DNA of 64,000 nucleotides from Lentibacillus sediminis (GTDB taxonomy: Bacteria; Bacillota; Bacilli; Bacillales; Amphibacillaceae): NCBI RefSeq assembly GCF_002763455.1, contig NZ_NIXK01000003.1:297552-361551 (forward strand). The letters are read 5' to 3'. Below the pieces are notes generated by a model, which worked only from the letters and a program-made list of their open reading frames with translations, was not told where the DNA came from and did no database searches. Shown here one piece after another: positions 44,527-54,117 of this stretch (positions are counted from its first letter, which is position 1; each line of letters begins with the position of its first letter). A program made the position numbers and the translations under genes.

Positions 44527-44680
44527 ATATTCTTCAACTAATTAATGCACTAAAAACATATTCGTTGCTTATCTCTGTCGAATTATATTATGCTTTTATT
44601 TATATGATCATTTTATCCTATGTTCAAATCTTCACATGTATTCGACATAGTAGCAAATCAGCGGGAAAAGGAGAACAACC

Positions 44681-45853
44681 ATGCAAATAGGAATCGACAA
44701 AATAGGCTTTTTTGCACCACATCTTTATTTGGATATGAATAAATTGGCAGAGGCAAGAAATATAGAGCCAGAGAAATTTACCATCGGAATCGGACAGGAA
44801 AAAATGGCTGTGCCGCCTATCACACAGGATACGGTTACATTAGCTGCAAATGCGGCGCTAAACATACTGGATGAGGAAGATAAACAGCGAATAGATTTTG
44901 TCATTTTCGGAACAGAATCCGGAGTTGATCACTCCAAATCAGCAGGTGTTTACGTACACCGTTTATTGGGTCTTAATCCCGACGCACGGGCAATTGAAGT
45001 AAAGCAGGCGTGCTATGGAGCGACTGCAGGGATACAAATGGCAAAAGGACATATCGCGTTAAATCCGGATTCCAGGGTGTTGGTCCTGGGTTCGGATATT
45101 GCCCGGTATGGCCTCGAAACTGGGGGAGAGGCAACCCAGGGAGCAGGAGCTGTTGCGATGGTCATCAGTGCAGACCCGAAAATTCTGGCTATTGAAGAGC
45201 ACCACGCCTATCGCACTAATGATATTATGGATTTTTGGCGCCCGATCTACTCGGACAAGGCGTTTGTCGACGGGAAATTTTCTAATGAACAATACATGGC
45301 ATTCTTCGAGAATATATGGAATCAATATAAGGAAAAATCTGGCTTGACCCTGGGTGATTTCGAGGCGATTTGCTACCACCTGCCTTATACAAAGATTGGA
45401 CTCAAAGCTTTACGCACAATTTTGACCGAAGCAGACGAGGACAAACAGGAGCGGCTTCAGACCAATTACAAGGCAAGTTCGCAGTATAACCGAAATGTCG
45501 GGAACATTTACACCGGGTCACTGTATTTAAGTCTGCTTTCTCTCATTGAGCAAAAGAAAGATTTGCCAGCAGGCGCGCGAATCGGTTTGTTCAGCTATGG
45601 CTCCGGCGCAGTTGGAGAATTTTTCAGCGGAGTTTTGCAGCCAGGATTTCAAGAACATTTACATGTGCAGCAGCATGAAGAGTTATTTGCTTCAAGAAAA
45701 GAGATCTCGGTTGCTGAATACGAAGAAATTTTCCAAAATACGCTGCCTGCAGACGGCTCAGACATTGAACTGAATACTCAGGATGATCCTGCAGCAATCT
45801 GTCTGTCCGGTGTGAAGGACCATATGCGACAATATACGAACAGGGCGGATTAA
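44681..45853 (+). CDS. mvaS: Hydroxymethylglutaryl-CoA synthase
   Basis: Condenses acetyl-CoA with acetoacetyl-CoA to HMG-CoA, an early step of the mevalonate route to isoprenoids. The 390-residue thiolase-fold enzyme has the catalytic Glu in G-T-E-S-G near residue 79, the nucleophile Cys in K-Q-A-C-Y-G-A-T near 111 and the His in C-Y-H-L-P-Y-T-K near 233, as in Gram-positive MvaS. AAAAGGAGAA precedes the ATG. B. subtilis uses the MEP route and lacks this enzyme. The other mevalonate genes are not in the window, so its role here is not proven. Confidence 0.93.
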   Translation: MQIGIDKIGFFAPHLYLDMNKLAEARNIEPEKFTIGIGQEKMAVPPITQDTVTLAANAALNILDEEDKQRIDFVIFGTESGVDHSKSAGVYVHRLLGLNPDARAIEVKQACYGATAGIQMAKGHIALNPDSRVLVLGSDIARYGLETGGEATQGAGAVAMVISADPKILAIEEHHAYRTNDIMDFWRPIYSDKAFVDGKFSNEQYMAFFENIWNQYKEKSGLTLGDFEAICYHLPYTKIGLKALRTILTEADEDKQERLQTNYKASSQYNRNVGNIYTGSLYLSLLSLIEQKKDLPAGARIGLFSYGSGAVGEFFSGVLQPGFQEHLHVQQHEELFASRKEISVAEYEEIFQNTLPADGSDIELNTQDDPAAICLSGVKDHMRQYTNRAD

Positions 45854-45930
45854 TCACCTGATGGAAGTAAATAGCCATTCTCATTTACAGTTGAGGATGG
45901 TTATTTTTACATGAAAGAGGGGGGCGCCAA

Positions 45931-46431
45931 ATGAAAGTTACTGTCATCGCCGACACGCACATGCCGAAAATGGCCAAGGAACTGCCAGCCAGACTGGTAC
46001 AAGAGCTAAATACAACGGACTTGATTATCCATGCGGGTGATTGGAATTCAATCGATGTCCTTCAATGTCTCGCGGCATATGCTCCGGTAAAAGGTGTATA
46101 TGGTAATGTCGATAGCGAGGAAATCATTGAGCAATTTCCGGAGCGGGAAATCCTGCATATCAGCGGTCATAAGATTGGCGTTGTCCATGGGCACGGTACA
46201 GGGAAAACCACGGAAAAACGGGCACTGGATGCTTTTTCCGAGGATGTTGTGGAGATGATCATTTTTGGCCATTCGCATATTCCCATGGTAAAATACGTTA
46301 AAAAGATTCTGCTCTTAAATCCCGGCTCACCGACTGATAAACGAAAACTGCCGTACTATTCGTTTGCTGTGCTGAATATCGACAAGGAGATTCAAGCAGA
46401 ACTTATATTTTATCAGGAAAAGAGCAGTTAG
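45931..46431 (+). CDS. YfcE-type phosphodiesterase
   Basis: A 166-residue metallophosphoesterase. Metal-binding motifs are I-A-D-T-H at residues 6-10, H-A-G-D-W near 34, G-V-Y-G-N-V-D near 55, V-H-G-H-G near 85 and F-G-H-S-H near 112. These match small MJ0936/YfcE phosphodiesterases (B. subtilis YsnB). Start ATG follows GAGGGGGGCG. Likely acts on small phosphodiesters in the cytoplasm; the natural substrate is not known. Confidence 0.85.
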   Translation: MKVTVIADTHMPKMAKELPARLVQELNTTDLIIHAGDWNSIDVLQCLAAYAPVKGVYGNVDSEEIIEQFPEREILHISGHKIGVVHGHGTGKTTEKRALDAFSEDVVEMIIFGHSHIPMVKYVKKILLLNPGSPTDKRKLPYYSFAVLNIDKEIQAELIFYQEKSS

Positions 46432-46488
46432 TCAGGGACGTGAGTTTTACCAGCGTTCCATAGAAGAAATGAAAAAGGCGGTTTTACG

Positions 46489-47148
46489 ATGAATGTCCGA
46501 ATCGAGCTAACCTATAAAACAGCAAAAGGAACGGAGACATCTTTCACTTCAGATGAGATGCGTGCAGTTAAAGCGCTGCTGATTGCGGAAGACCTGGAAA
46601 AGACTGGACGTGCAAAGGACTTAGTGTTCATTGATAAGCACGATACTTCATGGACACTGAAAGAACTCCGAAGATATCTGCAGGAAATCAAAACAGAACC
46701 CCACAATGTGACTGTTTATTTTGACGGCGGATTTGATCTGAAAACGAAAAATTCCGGTCTGGGCTGTGCAATATATTATGAACAAAATGAAAGAACATAT
46801 CGCCTGCGGAAAAATGCATTGGCAGATGAGCTCGACACAAATAATGAGGCAGAGTATGCCGCATTTTATCTGGCGCTGCAGGAACTGGAAGCGCTTGGTG
46901 TCCATCATTTGCCTGTTGAATTTACCGGCGATTCCCTGGTGGTCATCAATCAGCTGGACGACGAATGGCCAACTTATGAAACGGCGCTGTCCAGATGGGC
47001 GGATCGAATTGAATGGCTGCTCGATAAGCTAGGTATTGATGCGGAATACCATTTGGTTTCACGAAAAGACAATCGGGAAGCGGACCATCTGGCTTCACAA
47101 GCTCTAAAGGGAGTGGAAATTTCAAGTGTGATTCAAATTGATAAATAA
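46489..47148 (+). CDS. RNase HI-like protein with N-terminal extension
   Basis: A 219-residue protein. Residues 1-70 are an uncharacterised alpha/beta extension and residues 72-205 are an RNase HI domain. Catalytic residues are visible: D in V-Y-F-D-G-G near 77, E in N-N-E-A-E-Y near 120, D in F-T-G-D-S-L near 146 and D in R-E-A-D-H-L near 201. This looks like YpeP/reverse-transcriptase-like proteins of Bacilli. It may degrade RNA in RNA-DNA hybrids, though B. subtilis relatives have little measured activity. Confidence 0.8.
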   Translation: MNVRIELTYKTAKGTETSFTSDEMRAVKALLIAEDLEKTGRAKDLVFIDKHDTSWTLKELRRYLQEIKTEPHNVTVYFDGGFDLKTKNSGLGCAIYYEQNERTYRLRKNALADELDTNNEAEYAAFYLALQELEALGVHHLPVEFTGDSLVVINQLDDEWPTYETALSRWADRIEWLLDKLGIDAEYHLVSRKDNREADHLASQALKGVEISSVIQIDK

Positions 47149-47297
47149 TGAGCCGCTAAAGAGACCCCCTTTCACTATTATAATCGTATCTAAAAAGAAA
47201 ATGGTGGCAGTATATCACCAAATCCGGAAAACTTTCGATTATAGGAGTGAAAGCGGTATATTTCTAGCAATCTGTGAAATCGGCGAGTGTACGGCCA

Positions 47298-47444
47298 AGT
47301 CGAGCGACCCGCACCCAGAGTCGAGCGAACCCAGTTCAAAGTCGAGCGACTCGCACCCAAAGTCGGGCGAGTCCAGCCCAAAGTTGAGCGAGTCCAGCCC
47401 AAAGTCGAGCGAACCCACCGCAAAGTCGCGCGACCTCCTCATCC
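47298..47444. repeat. Perfectly phased 21-bp minisatellite, seven units
   Basis: Units beginning AGTCGAGCGA start at 47298, 47319, 47340, 47361, 47382, 47403 and 47424, exactly 21 bases apart. The second half varies between CCCGCACCCAG and CCAGCCCAA types. Because 21 is a multiple of three, all frames stay open and give heptad-like repeats on both strands, but there is no start codon with a ribosome site. It lies about 90 bases before sbcD. Confidence 0.9.
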
Positions 47445-47536
47445 ACCTCAAATAAAATTCCCTCAAGCAAACACCTGAAAAGTATATTATAATAGACCCA
47501 TAGATAACTCGTACACAAAATAGGAAAGGAGCCGAT

Positions 47537-48733
47537 ATGATGAAGTTTTTCCATACGGCGGATTGGCATTTGGGCAAGCTTGTGCAGGGAGTGTATATGA
47601 CGGAAGATCAGCGCTTCATTTTGGATCAATTTATCAAAGCAGTGGAAGAGGAGCAGCCGGATGCAGTGGTGATTGCCGGGGATTTGTATGACCGTGCGGT
47701 GCCGCCGACAGAGGCGGTTCATTTATTGGACGAGGTGCTGGATAAAATCATTAACCAGTTGAACACACCGGTTTTAGCGATTGCCGGGAACCACGACAGT
47801 CCAAGCAGATTGCATTTTGGCAGCAGGCTGATGGGTCAGAATGGATTTCATATCATCGGCAACTTCAGCAAAGAAATGAATCCTGTCATTCTGCATGATC
47901 AGTATGGAGAGGTTCATTTTCACTTAGTGCCATACTGCGACCCAAGCGTGGTCCGGGCTATATTTGCGGATGAAGAGATTCGCTCCCATCAGGACGCTGC
48001 ACGGAAAATTATAGATGAAATCAAGCAAACCATGGATCCGGAGGCCCGTCATGTCTTCGTCGGTCACAGTTTTGCGACGCCATCCGGTGAGGAAGAGGAG
48101 AATACCAGTGATTCCGAGCGGCCACTTTCGATCGGGGGCGCGGAGCATGTGGATGCACATTTATATAAGGCTTTCCACTATACTGCTCTTGGCCACTTGC
48201 ATCAAGCGCATTATGTTCTGGATGAAACCATCCGTTATGCGGGATCCATTTTAAAATACTCCATTTCCGAGGAGCATCACAGAAAAGGGTTCAACATCGT
48301 CGAAATGGATGCGGACGGTAAAGTTAGTGTTGAAAAACAAGAACTCACGCCAGTCCGTGATATTCGCACAGTAGAAGCAACCATCGATGAGCTGATGGTG
48401 TATCCGGTTAATGAGGATTACGTGTTTGTCCGTTTAATGGATGAAGCGCCAGTGCTTTCCCCAATGGAAAAAATCCGTTCCGTTTTCCCGAATGCCATGC
48501 ATGTGGAAAGAAATCATGCATTTAATCCTGCGATTGCAGGCAATGAGACAAGATCGGAAAACCGCAGCAGTATGAGTGATTTGGAATTGTTCCGGGCTTT
48601 TTATAAGGAAGTAAAAGGGAGCGAGGTTTCCGAGGAGTCAGAAGCAATTTTTAATGAAGTATTAGAGGAGCTTTTGCAGGAAGAGAAACAGACTGTCGAG
48701 AAATCGCCAGCACTCACATCTATCAAGCAATAA
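47537..48733 (+). CDS. sbcD: Exonuclease subunit SbcD
   Basis: SbcD (bacterial Mre11) is the nuclease subunit of the SbcCD complex that opens hairpins and trims DNA ends. The 398-residue protein has the phosphoesterase motifs H-T-A-D-W-H-L-G at residues 6-13, I-A-G-D-L-Y-D-R near 48, A-G-N-H-D-S near 85, V-G-H-S near 175 and L-G-H-L-H near 216. ATG 47537 follows GGAAAGGAGCCG. sbcC begins 15 bases after its stop, so the two subunits are made together. Confidence 0.95.
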   Translation: MMKFFHTADWHLGKLVQGVYMTEDQRFILDQFIKAVEEEQPDAVVIAGDLYDRAVPPTEAVHLLDEVLDKIINQLNTPVLAIAGNHDSPSRLHFGSRLMGQNGFHIIGNFSKEMNPVILHDQYGEVHFHLVPYCDPSVVRAIFADEEIRSHQDAARKIIDEIKQTMDPEARHVFVGHSFATPSGEEEENTSDSERPLSIGGAEHVDAHLYKAFHYTALGHLHQAHYVLDETIRYAGSILKYSISEEHHRKGFNIVEMDADGKVSVEKQELTPVRDIRTVEATIDELMVYPVNEDYVFVRLMDEAPVLSPMEKIRSVFPNAMHVERNHAFNPAIAGNETRSENRSSMSDLELFRAFYKEVKGSEVSEESEAIFNEVLEELLQEEKQTVEKSPALTSIKQ

Positions 48734-48748
48734 AAGGGGGAGTCGACG

Positions 48749-51700
48749 TTGAAGCCACTGAGATTAACTATGACCGCTTTTGGGCCGTATAAGGATACGG
48801 AATCCATTGATTTTAGCGAGCTGGAAGAGAATAATTTGTTTGTGATTTCCGGTAATACCGGTGCGGGGAAAACGACGATCTTTGATGGAATTTGTTTTGC
48901 CTTATATGGCAGCGCGAGCGGCTCGGACCGGGGAGATTACAACATGCTGCGCAGCGATTTTGCCGAAGATCATATACATACATCTGTGGAACTGGAATTT
49001 GAGCTGAACGGCAAAACTTATCGGATCATGCGGCAGCTGGGACATTTAAAGAAAGGGAATAAAACAAAGACCGGCGACCGCTGTGAATTTTTCGAGAAAG
49101 TGGACGGGAGAGAAATTCCTTGTGTCGACCGGCAGATGGTCAGGGAAATTGATCAAAAAGTCGAGGTCATTATCGGGCTGACGAAGGATCAATTCAAGCA
49201 GATCGTCATGCTGCCCCAGGGTGAATTCCGCAAATTGTTAACTTCTGAGACAGAAAATAAAGAAGCGATTTTACGGAAGATTTTTAAGACGGATTCTTAT
49301 AAACAGATGAACGAGCTGCTCCGTGAGCGGAAAAATCAGGCGGAAAATACGTATAAAGAGAAAGAGTACATGTTGGAGCGGCATGTTTCGGATATTATCA
49401 GTGTCTTGCCAAGGCGGGAAGAGTCGTCATTATTCGGAGTGCTGGCCGAAGAGCATCACAATGTGCATCAAATCCTGGCGGGTCTGGAGAAGGAAAAGGC
49501 GTTTTACCAGGATAAAATCCAAAACGATCAGGAAGCGTCCGATAAAGCGTTCCAGGAGCGGGAGCGAAAGCAAAAAGAACTTCATCAAGCGGAAACCGTA
49601 AATGAACAGTTTCAGCAACTTGATCAGAAAGAAAAGCAATTACGAGAGCAGAAGGAAAAGATCCCGGCTGTTGAGGAGAAAGAAAAGCAGGTGACAGCAG
49701 CCGAGCGGGCAAGCGGTCTTCTTGCTTATGAAAATCAAGTGAACGACCGTCGACGGGAAGAAACAGAGAAAAAACATGTTTTAACTAATGAGGAAACAGC
49801 CAAAAAGCAGGCAGATCAGCAATATCGGACAGCTGAGACTACCTATCAGCAGGAAGAAAGTAAGAAGGGGAAACGCGAGACAGTTAGTAAAAAGCTGGAT
49901 CAATTGCATGAACTTTTCCCGGCTGTTCAAGAGATGGACGAGGAGAAAAAACGGCTGGCAGCTCTTAAAGATAATAGAGATAAAAGCAATAGTAAGTGGG
50001 AGCAAGCGAAGGCTGCACTGGAGAAAAAGCGCGCTCAGCTGGAAAAGGCGGAAGAAAAAGTAAATGTTCTGGAGCGCAATGTCAGCCAGCTGCCGGATAA
50101 ACAACAGGAACTGACTCATGTACACCAGCAAGTTAAGGTGCTTGCTGGATTTCTCGAAAAACAAATGCAGCAAAATGCGCTGGATAAAGATTTACAGCGA
50201 AAAAAGGCGGCTTATCTCCAGATTAAATCCAAATATGATCAAATGAATGAAGCGTGGCTGAGTAATCAGGCTAGCCTGCTCGCCGCTCACTTGCATGACG
50301 GAGAGGCATGCCCGGTTTGCGGAAGTGTGGAGCATCCGGACAAGGCTGAAACTCATGAAGGTGCAGTCAGCAAGGAACAGCTGGAATTACTGAAAAGAAA
50401 GCTCGATGAAACGGAAAAATTATATCGGGATTCAGATGTTAAAAAAAGCTCGAACACCTCCCAGCTAATGGAGAAGGAACAGGAACTAAAGACATATGAG
50501 ATAGCTGCTGAGAAGGCAGCAGAGACGAAACCACATTTGGAGCAAAGAGAGAAGCAGCTGGATGAAGAGGTACAAACATTAAAACAGCAACAGGAAAGTC
50601 TGAAAAAAGGCAGGGAATTTCTTGTAAAAACAAAACAAGAAATAAAACAACTGGAATCCGACAACGAAGAACTGGAGAAGAATTTCCGCGTTCAGGATAC
50701 TGACTACCAAAAATCGCTGGCAATTTACCGGGATAGACTGGGCAAAATTCCGGAAGAGATTCGTGTGTTGGCTGAACTGGAAAAGCAGATGAAAGAAACA
50801 AAAGCCCAGCAAACACAGTTGGAAGAAGCATGGGAGAAGGCGCAATCAGGTCTTCAGCAAGCCAAAGAACAGCTGACTAGAGCAGATTCCAATCACACAC
50901 ATGCAGGAAAACAGCTCGAGGAAGCCCGTGAAAAAAGGAAGAAAGCGGAGGAGCAGTTTAAAACTGCATACAGTGATGCAGGATTTGAATCCGAAGAAAC
51001 CTACCAACAAGCGAAAATGCCGAGCACGGAAAGAGAGCAATTAAAAACGAACATTCAGCAGTTTAAAGACGACCTCACTGCTCTGAAACAAGCCACAGCT
51101 GATTTAAAAAAATCCTTACAAGACAAAAAGAGGGTGGATCTGGCGGCCATTCAAGCGGAATTGGATCAGCTAAAAGAGAGGTATGAAAAGGCGTTTAACA
51201 CCCTAAATCAGTCCAAAAACTTTCACAAAGAAATCGAGAAGTTCCAGTTGAATATTCAAGCCGCGGATGAGCAGGTAAAACAGCAGGAAAGAAAGATGGC
51301 TGCCATTGCAGACTTATATGACGTTATTCGGGGACAAAACAGCCAGAAGATTTCTTTTGAACGGTATTTACAGATTGAGTATTTGGAGCAGATTATTGAA
51401 GCGGCAAATGGACGGCTGAAGCACTTGTCTAATGGCCAGTTTAATCTGATGCGCTCAGACCGACAGGAGTCACATGGACGTCAAAGCGGGCTTGGACTGG
51501 ATGTTTATGATGCGTACACAGGGCAGACCCGTGATGTGAAGTCCTTATCCGGCGGAGAGAAATTTAACGCTTCACTCTGTCTGGCGCTTGGCATGTCGGA
51601 TGTGATTCAAAGTTTTCAGGGCAATATTTCCATACAGACGATGTTTATCGATGAAGGGTTTGGCTCACTGGATGAAGAATCTCTCCATAAATCGATTGAT

Positions 51701-51841
51701 ACATTGATCGACCTGCAGCAAGGCGGGCGGATGATTGGAGTGATTTCCCATGTGCAGGAGCTAAAAAGTATGTTTCCTGCCACACTGCAGGTTGCCAAAA
51801 CCAAGGAAGGCCACAGCGAGACGAGGTTTGTGGTGAGCTAG
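48749..51841 (+). CDS. sbcC: Exonuclease subunit SbcC
   Basis: SbcC (bacterial Rad50) is the ATPase subunit. The 1030-residue protein has Walker A G-N-T-G-A-G-K-T-T near residues 34-42. Two long coiled coils are joined at a zinc hook C-P-V-C near 517-520. The C-terminal part contains the signature L-S-G-G-E-K near 932 and a Walker B ending F-I-D-E-G-F-G-S-L-D near 969. The start codon is TTG at 48749, after AAAAGGGGGAGTC. Length and architecture are normal. Operon with sbcD. Confidence 0.95.
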   Translation: MKPLRLTMTAFGPYKDTESIDFSELEENNLFVISGNTGAGKTTIFDGICFALYGSASGSDRGDYNMLRSDFAEDHIHTSVELEFELNGKTYRIMRQLGHLKKGNKTKTGDRCEFFEKVDGREIPCVDRQMVREIDQKVEVIIGLTKDQFKQIVMLPQGEFRKLLTSETENKEAILRKIFKTDSYKQMNELLRERKNQAENTYKEKEYMLERHVSDIISVLPRREESSLFGVLAEEHHNVHQILAGLEKEKAFYQDKIQNDQEASDKAFQERERKQKELHQAETVNEQFQQLDQKEKQLREQKEKIPAVEEKEKQVTAAERASGLLAYENQVNDRRREETEKKHVLTNEETAKKQADQQYRTAETTYQQEESKKGKRETVSKKLDQLHELFPAVQEMDEEKKRLAALKDNRDKSNSKWEQAKAALEKKRAQLEKAEEKVNVLERNVSQLPDKQQELTHVHQQVKVLAGFLEKQMQQNALDKDLQRKKAAYLQIKSKYDQMNEAWLSNQASLLAAHLHDGEACPVCGSVEHPDKAETHEGAVSKEQLELLKRKLDETEKLYRDSDVKKSSNTSQLMEKEQELKTYEIAAEKAAETKPHLEQREKQLDEEVQTLKQQQESLKKGREFLVKTKQEIKQLESDNEELEKNFRVQDTDYQKSLAIYRDRLGKIPEEIRVLAELEKQMKETKAQQTQLEEAWEKAQSGLQQAKEQLTRADSNHTHAGKQLEEAREKRKKAEEQFKTAYSDAGFESEETYQQAKMPSTEREQLKTNIQQFKDDLTALKQATADLKKSLQDKKRVDLAAIQAELDQLKERYEKAFNTLNQSKNFHKEIEKFQLNIQAADEQVKQQERKMAAIADLYDVIRGQNSQKISFERYLQIEYLEQIIEAANGRLKHLSNGQFNLMRSDRQESHGRQSGLGLDVYDAYTGQTRDVKSLSGGEKFNASLCLALGMSDVIQSFQGNISIQTMFIDEGFGSLDEESLHKSIDTLIDLQQGGRMIGVISHVQELKSMFPATLQVAKTKEGHSETRFVVS

Positions 51842-51896
51842 GAGGAGACGGAATGCAGATGGTGGTCAATCAACAAGAAAGAATGGGGTGCAAAGT

Positions 51897-52052
51897 GCGT
51901 TAATTCGTCAGCGTTTGCATCGGGCTGTTATAGAAGACTGTGGGTTCGCTGCCGGTCAAGCAGCGTTCGGATCTGTCAGTCAAAATAATATGGAGCGCGC
52001 AGGAATGAAGATCGCTTATACGAAGGCAATATGGACGGAGAGAGAAGGTTAA
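51897..52052 (+). pseudogene. C-terminal remnant of a GNAT acetyltransferase
   Basis: The frame from 51897 to TAA at 52050-52052 encodes L-I-R-Q-R-L-H-R-A-V, G-S-V-S-Q-N-N-M-E-R-A-G and I-A-Y-T-K-A-I-W. This is the typical end of GNAT proteins (S-x-x-N-x-x-x-A/Y-x-x-x-G-F). No start codon or N-terminal part precedes it. A terminator hairpin still follows at about 52062-52103, as expected for the original gene. Confidence 0.7.
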
Positions 52053-52059
52053 CTTTTAA

Positions 52060-52105
52060 GTAGATGAGCGTCTGGATGTGAATGGGACCATCCGGGCGTT
52101 TTTAT
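52060..52105 (+). terminator. Terminator after the GNAT remnant
   Basis: GCGTCTGGATG and CATCCGGGCGT form the stem and TTTTTATTTGG follows. Confidence 0.7.
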
Positions 52106-52560
52106 TTGGTGGGTTAAAAATTGGGAAGCTGGAGAATCGAACCGAGTGAGCAATCTCAACTGCAAGCCGAGGGAAATTCAAAAAGAGGTTACTTCTCATT
52201 TTTTGCGTTGTTGTCCTTTTATAAGTCTTAAGTTAAAAACAATGATTCATGAAGCTTTCAATTTTTTAAAGAAATTTTCATGAAATGTTATGAATATTAT
52301 TGATCCAGTTCTTTTTTCAGTTCATTTTGTCCTTGATCATGTTGCTCAGAAGGCTTTTCAGTTGGATCCGGTTCCAGTGCATCATTAGGGGTTCCACATC
52401 CAACCAATAAATCAACAACATTAAACACAGCATCACTTTTTAAGAAGACGTTGGTTTCTTTATTAAACCTTTGTTAGGAATAGATGATAGTCACTAAGTC
52501 TATAATAAAGCTTTAGAATGTTTTAAAAGCAGCGAAGATAAAGGGTAGCGAGGTATTTAA
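52106..52560. other. Intergenic region before the MFS gene
   Basis: About 450 bases with no complete gene. A minus-strand lipoprotein-like remnant occupies 52297-52428. The rest is AT-rich and presumably carries the promoter for the MFS gene; no confident boxes were placed. Confidence 0.4.
52297..52428 (-). pseudogene. Possible remnant of a small lipoprotein gene
   Basis: The minus strand encodes L-L-V-G-C-G-T-P-N-D-A-L-E-P-D-P-T-E-K-P, then Q-H-D-Q-G-Q-N-E-L-K-K-E-L-D-Q and a stop. L-V-G-C followed by a polar, Pro/Glu-rich tail looks like a lipobox, but the preceding hydrophobic stretch is too short and contains Asp. There is no ATG or ribosome site. A decayed N-terminus is the simplest reading; chance is possible. 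Confidence 0.3.
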
Positions 52561-53775
52561 ATGAAAAAGAAAAAGTTGGATCTCATTGCTTTAGCGTCCA
52601 TACCCCTAGTCATGACACTAGGTAACTCCATGCTGATTCCCGTACTCCCAATGATTGAAAAGGAAATAGGAATATCTGCTTTCCAGTCCAGTTTGATCAT
52701 AACGGTGTATTCCGTTGTTGCTATATTACTGATCCCTATAGCTGGTTATTTGTCAGATAAAATCGGCAGAAAGAAAGTAATCATACCTAGTCTAATTATC
52801 ACAGGGGTCGGCGGAATCGTCTCAGCTTATGCTGCGTGGAAGATGGAGAATCCCTATATGATGATTTTAGTGGGCAGATTTTTACAGGGAATAGGAGCAT
52901 CTGGTGCTTTTCCTGTAGTTATCCCTACTGTAGGTGATATGTTCGACGATGAAAAACAGGTCAGTGAAGGATTAGGGCTGATTGAAACGTCAAATACTTT
53001 CGGTAAGGTTTTAAGCCCGGTATTTGGGGCGTTATTAGCTGTGATCATTTGGTTTATTCCGTTCGCTTCTATTCCCTTGCTTTCCCTATTGTCAATCCTA
53101 TTAGTATGGAAGTTCGTGAAGGTGCCAAAAAACGATGACGACCAGAAGAAGACTCGTTTTTCCCATTTTAAGCGATCAATAAAAAAAGCCTTTCATGATA
53201 ACGGACGGTGGATGATATCGATCTTTATTATTGGATGCATAAATATGTTTGTGCTATTTGGGTTTTTATTCCACCTATCTTCCTTGTTAGAGGATGAATA
53301 TAATGTGACGGGTGTGTACAAGGGATTATTACTAGGGATTCCATTATTGTTTCTTTGCATGGCTTCTTATATTAGCGGCAAGAAAATTGGTGAAAATAAA
53401 GTGATCATGAAATGGGCGATTGTTATCGGAAATGCGGCAGCTGCTGCTTCGCTATTTTTTATAAAACATGATACAAATTTGGTCATGCTGCTTGTGTTAT
53501 TGTCAATTGCTGGGATCGGGATTGGCTTATCCTTGCCTGGCCTTGATGCGTTAATTACCGAGGGTGTAGAAAAAAAGGTTAGAGGAACAGTGACTTCACT
53601 CTATAGCAGCATGAGGTTTCTGGGAGTTGCGACTGGTCCACCTGTTATTGCTATTTTAATGTCTAGATATCCAGACATGCTATATATAAGTTTGGCTTGC
53701 TTAAGTATTCTAGCCGTCTTAGTTACATTGTACGCGATACGCCCTTCTTCTGAAAAAAAGCCTCAAGTTAGTTGA
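52561..53775 (+). CDS. MFS transporter, probable drug efflux
   Basis: A 404-residue major facilitator protein with twelve predicted helices. The loop 2-3 motif G-Y-L-S-D-K-I-G-R-K-K is near residues 62-72, and a long basic central loop near 185-220. F-L-Q-G-I-G-A-S-G-A near residue 105 and a G-P-P-V type segment in the second half suit the DHA1 proton-coupled drug exporter group. The substrate is unknown. No adjacent regulator gene. The ATG follows a weak GGGTAGCGAGG ribosome site. Confidence 0.85.
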   Translation: MKKKKLDLIALASIPLVMTLGNSMLIPVLPMIEKEIGISAFQSSLIITVYSVVAILLIPIAGYLSDKIGRKKVIIPSLIITGVGGIVSAYAAWKMENPYMMILVGRFLQGIGASGAFPVVIPTVGDMFDDEKQVSEGLGLIETSNTFGKVLSPVFGALLAVIIWFIPFASIPLLSLLSILLVWKFVKVPKNDDDQKKTRFSHFKRSIKKAFHDNGRWMISIFIIGCINMFVLFGFLFHLSSLLEDEYNVTGVYKGLLLGIPLLFLCMASYISGKKIGENKVIMKWAIVIGNAAAAASLFFIKHDTNLVMLLVLLSIAGIGIGLSLPGLDALITEGVEKKVRGTVTSLYSSMRFLGVATGPPVIAILMSRYPDMLYISLACLSILAVLVTLYAIRPSSEKKPQVS

Positions 53776-54067
53776 AGTACGACTGGGAGCTGGCTCGTGT
53801 GGCTAAGTTTTAATCTCAGGATATCCGAGAGCAAGGCTATTTCAGTCACAACAGCCCGTTGTATGACTCGCCGTTCCAAATGATTCGTGTTTTTGGCATT
53901 TCCTATCAGTTTGCTGGTGAGAATATTGCCAGAGGACAAACCTCGCGCAGCAGGTTACCAATGCCTGGATGAACAGTCCCGGCCACCGCGCCAATACCTT
54001 CACCCATATTGGGGTTGGTTATGTCGAAGAAGGAAATTACTGGACGCAAATGTTTATCAGTAAATAA
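53772..54067 (+). pseudogene. Remnant of a CAP/SCP-domain (YkwD-like) secreted protein
   Basis: The bases encode W-E-L-A-R-V-A-K-F then a TAA, then in the same frame Y-F-S-H-N-S-P-L-Y-D-S-P-F and F-A-G-E-N-I-A-R-G, and after a frame change Q-Q-V-T-N-A-W-M-N-S-P-G-H-R-A-N and Y-W-T-Q-M-F-I-S-K ending at TAA 54065-54067. These are the conserved C-terminal motifs of CAP-domain proteins (G-E-N-I-A, N-S-x-G-H-R). One internal stop and one frameshift show decay; the N-terminus is missing. Confidence 0.8.
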
Positions 54068-54071
54068 TGTA

Positions 54072-54112
54072 CAGAAAAAGACTCCATCATCGCGGATGGA
54101 GTCTTTTTGTTG
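54072..54112. terminator. Bidirectional terminator
   Basis: AAAAAGACTCCATC and GATGGAGTCTTTTT form a strong stem around ATCGCG. It lies between the CAP-domain remnant and the minus-strand TM2 gene. Confidence 0.85.
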
Positions 54113-54117
54113 CCGGG

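Noticed and set aside
47138..47455. 105-codon plus-strand frame with Ser-Ser-Asp/Glu-Pro repeats
   Set aside because: The heptads arise from the 21-bp repeat; no ribosome site, and equal openness on the minus strand.
52106..52160. Resemblance of AATCGAACCGAGTGAGC to the 21-bp repeat unit
   Set aside because: Too short and without 21-base periodicity.
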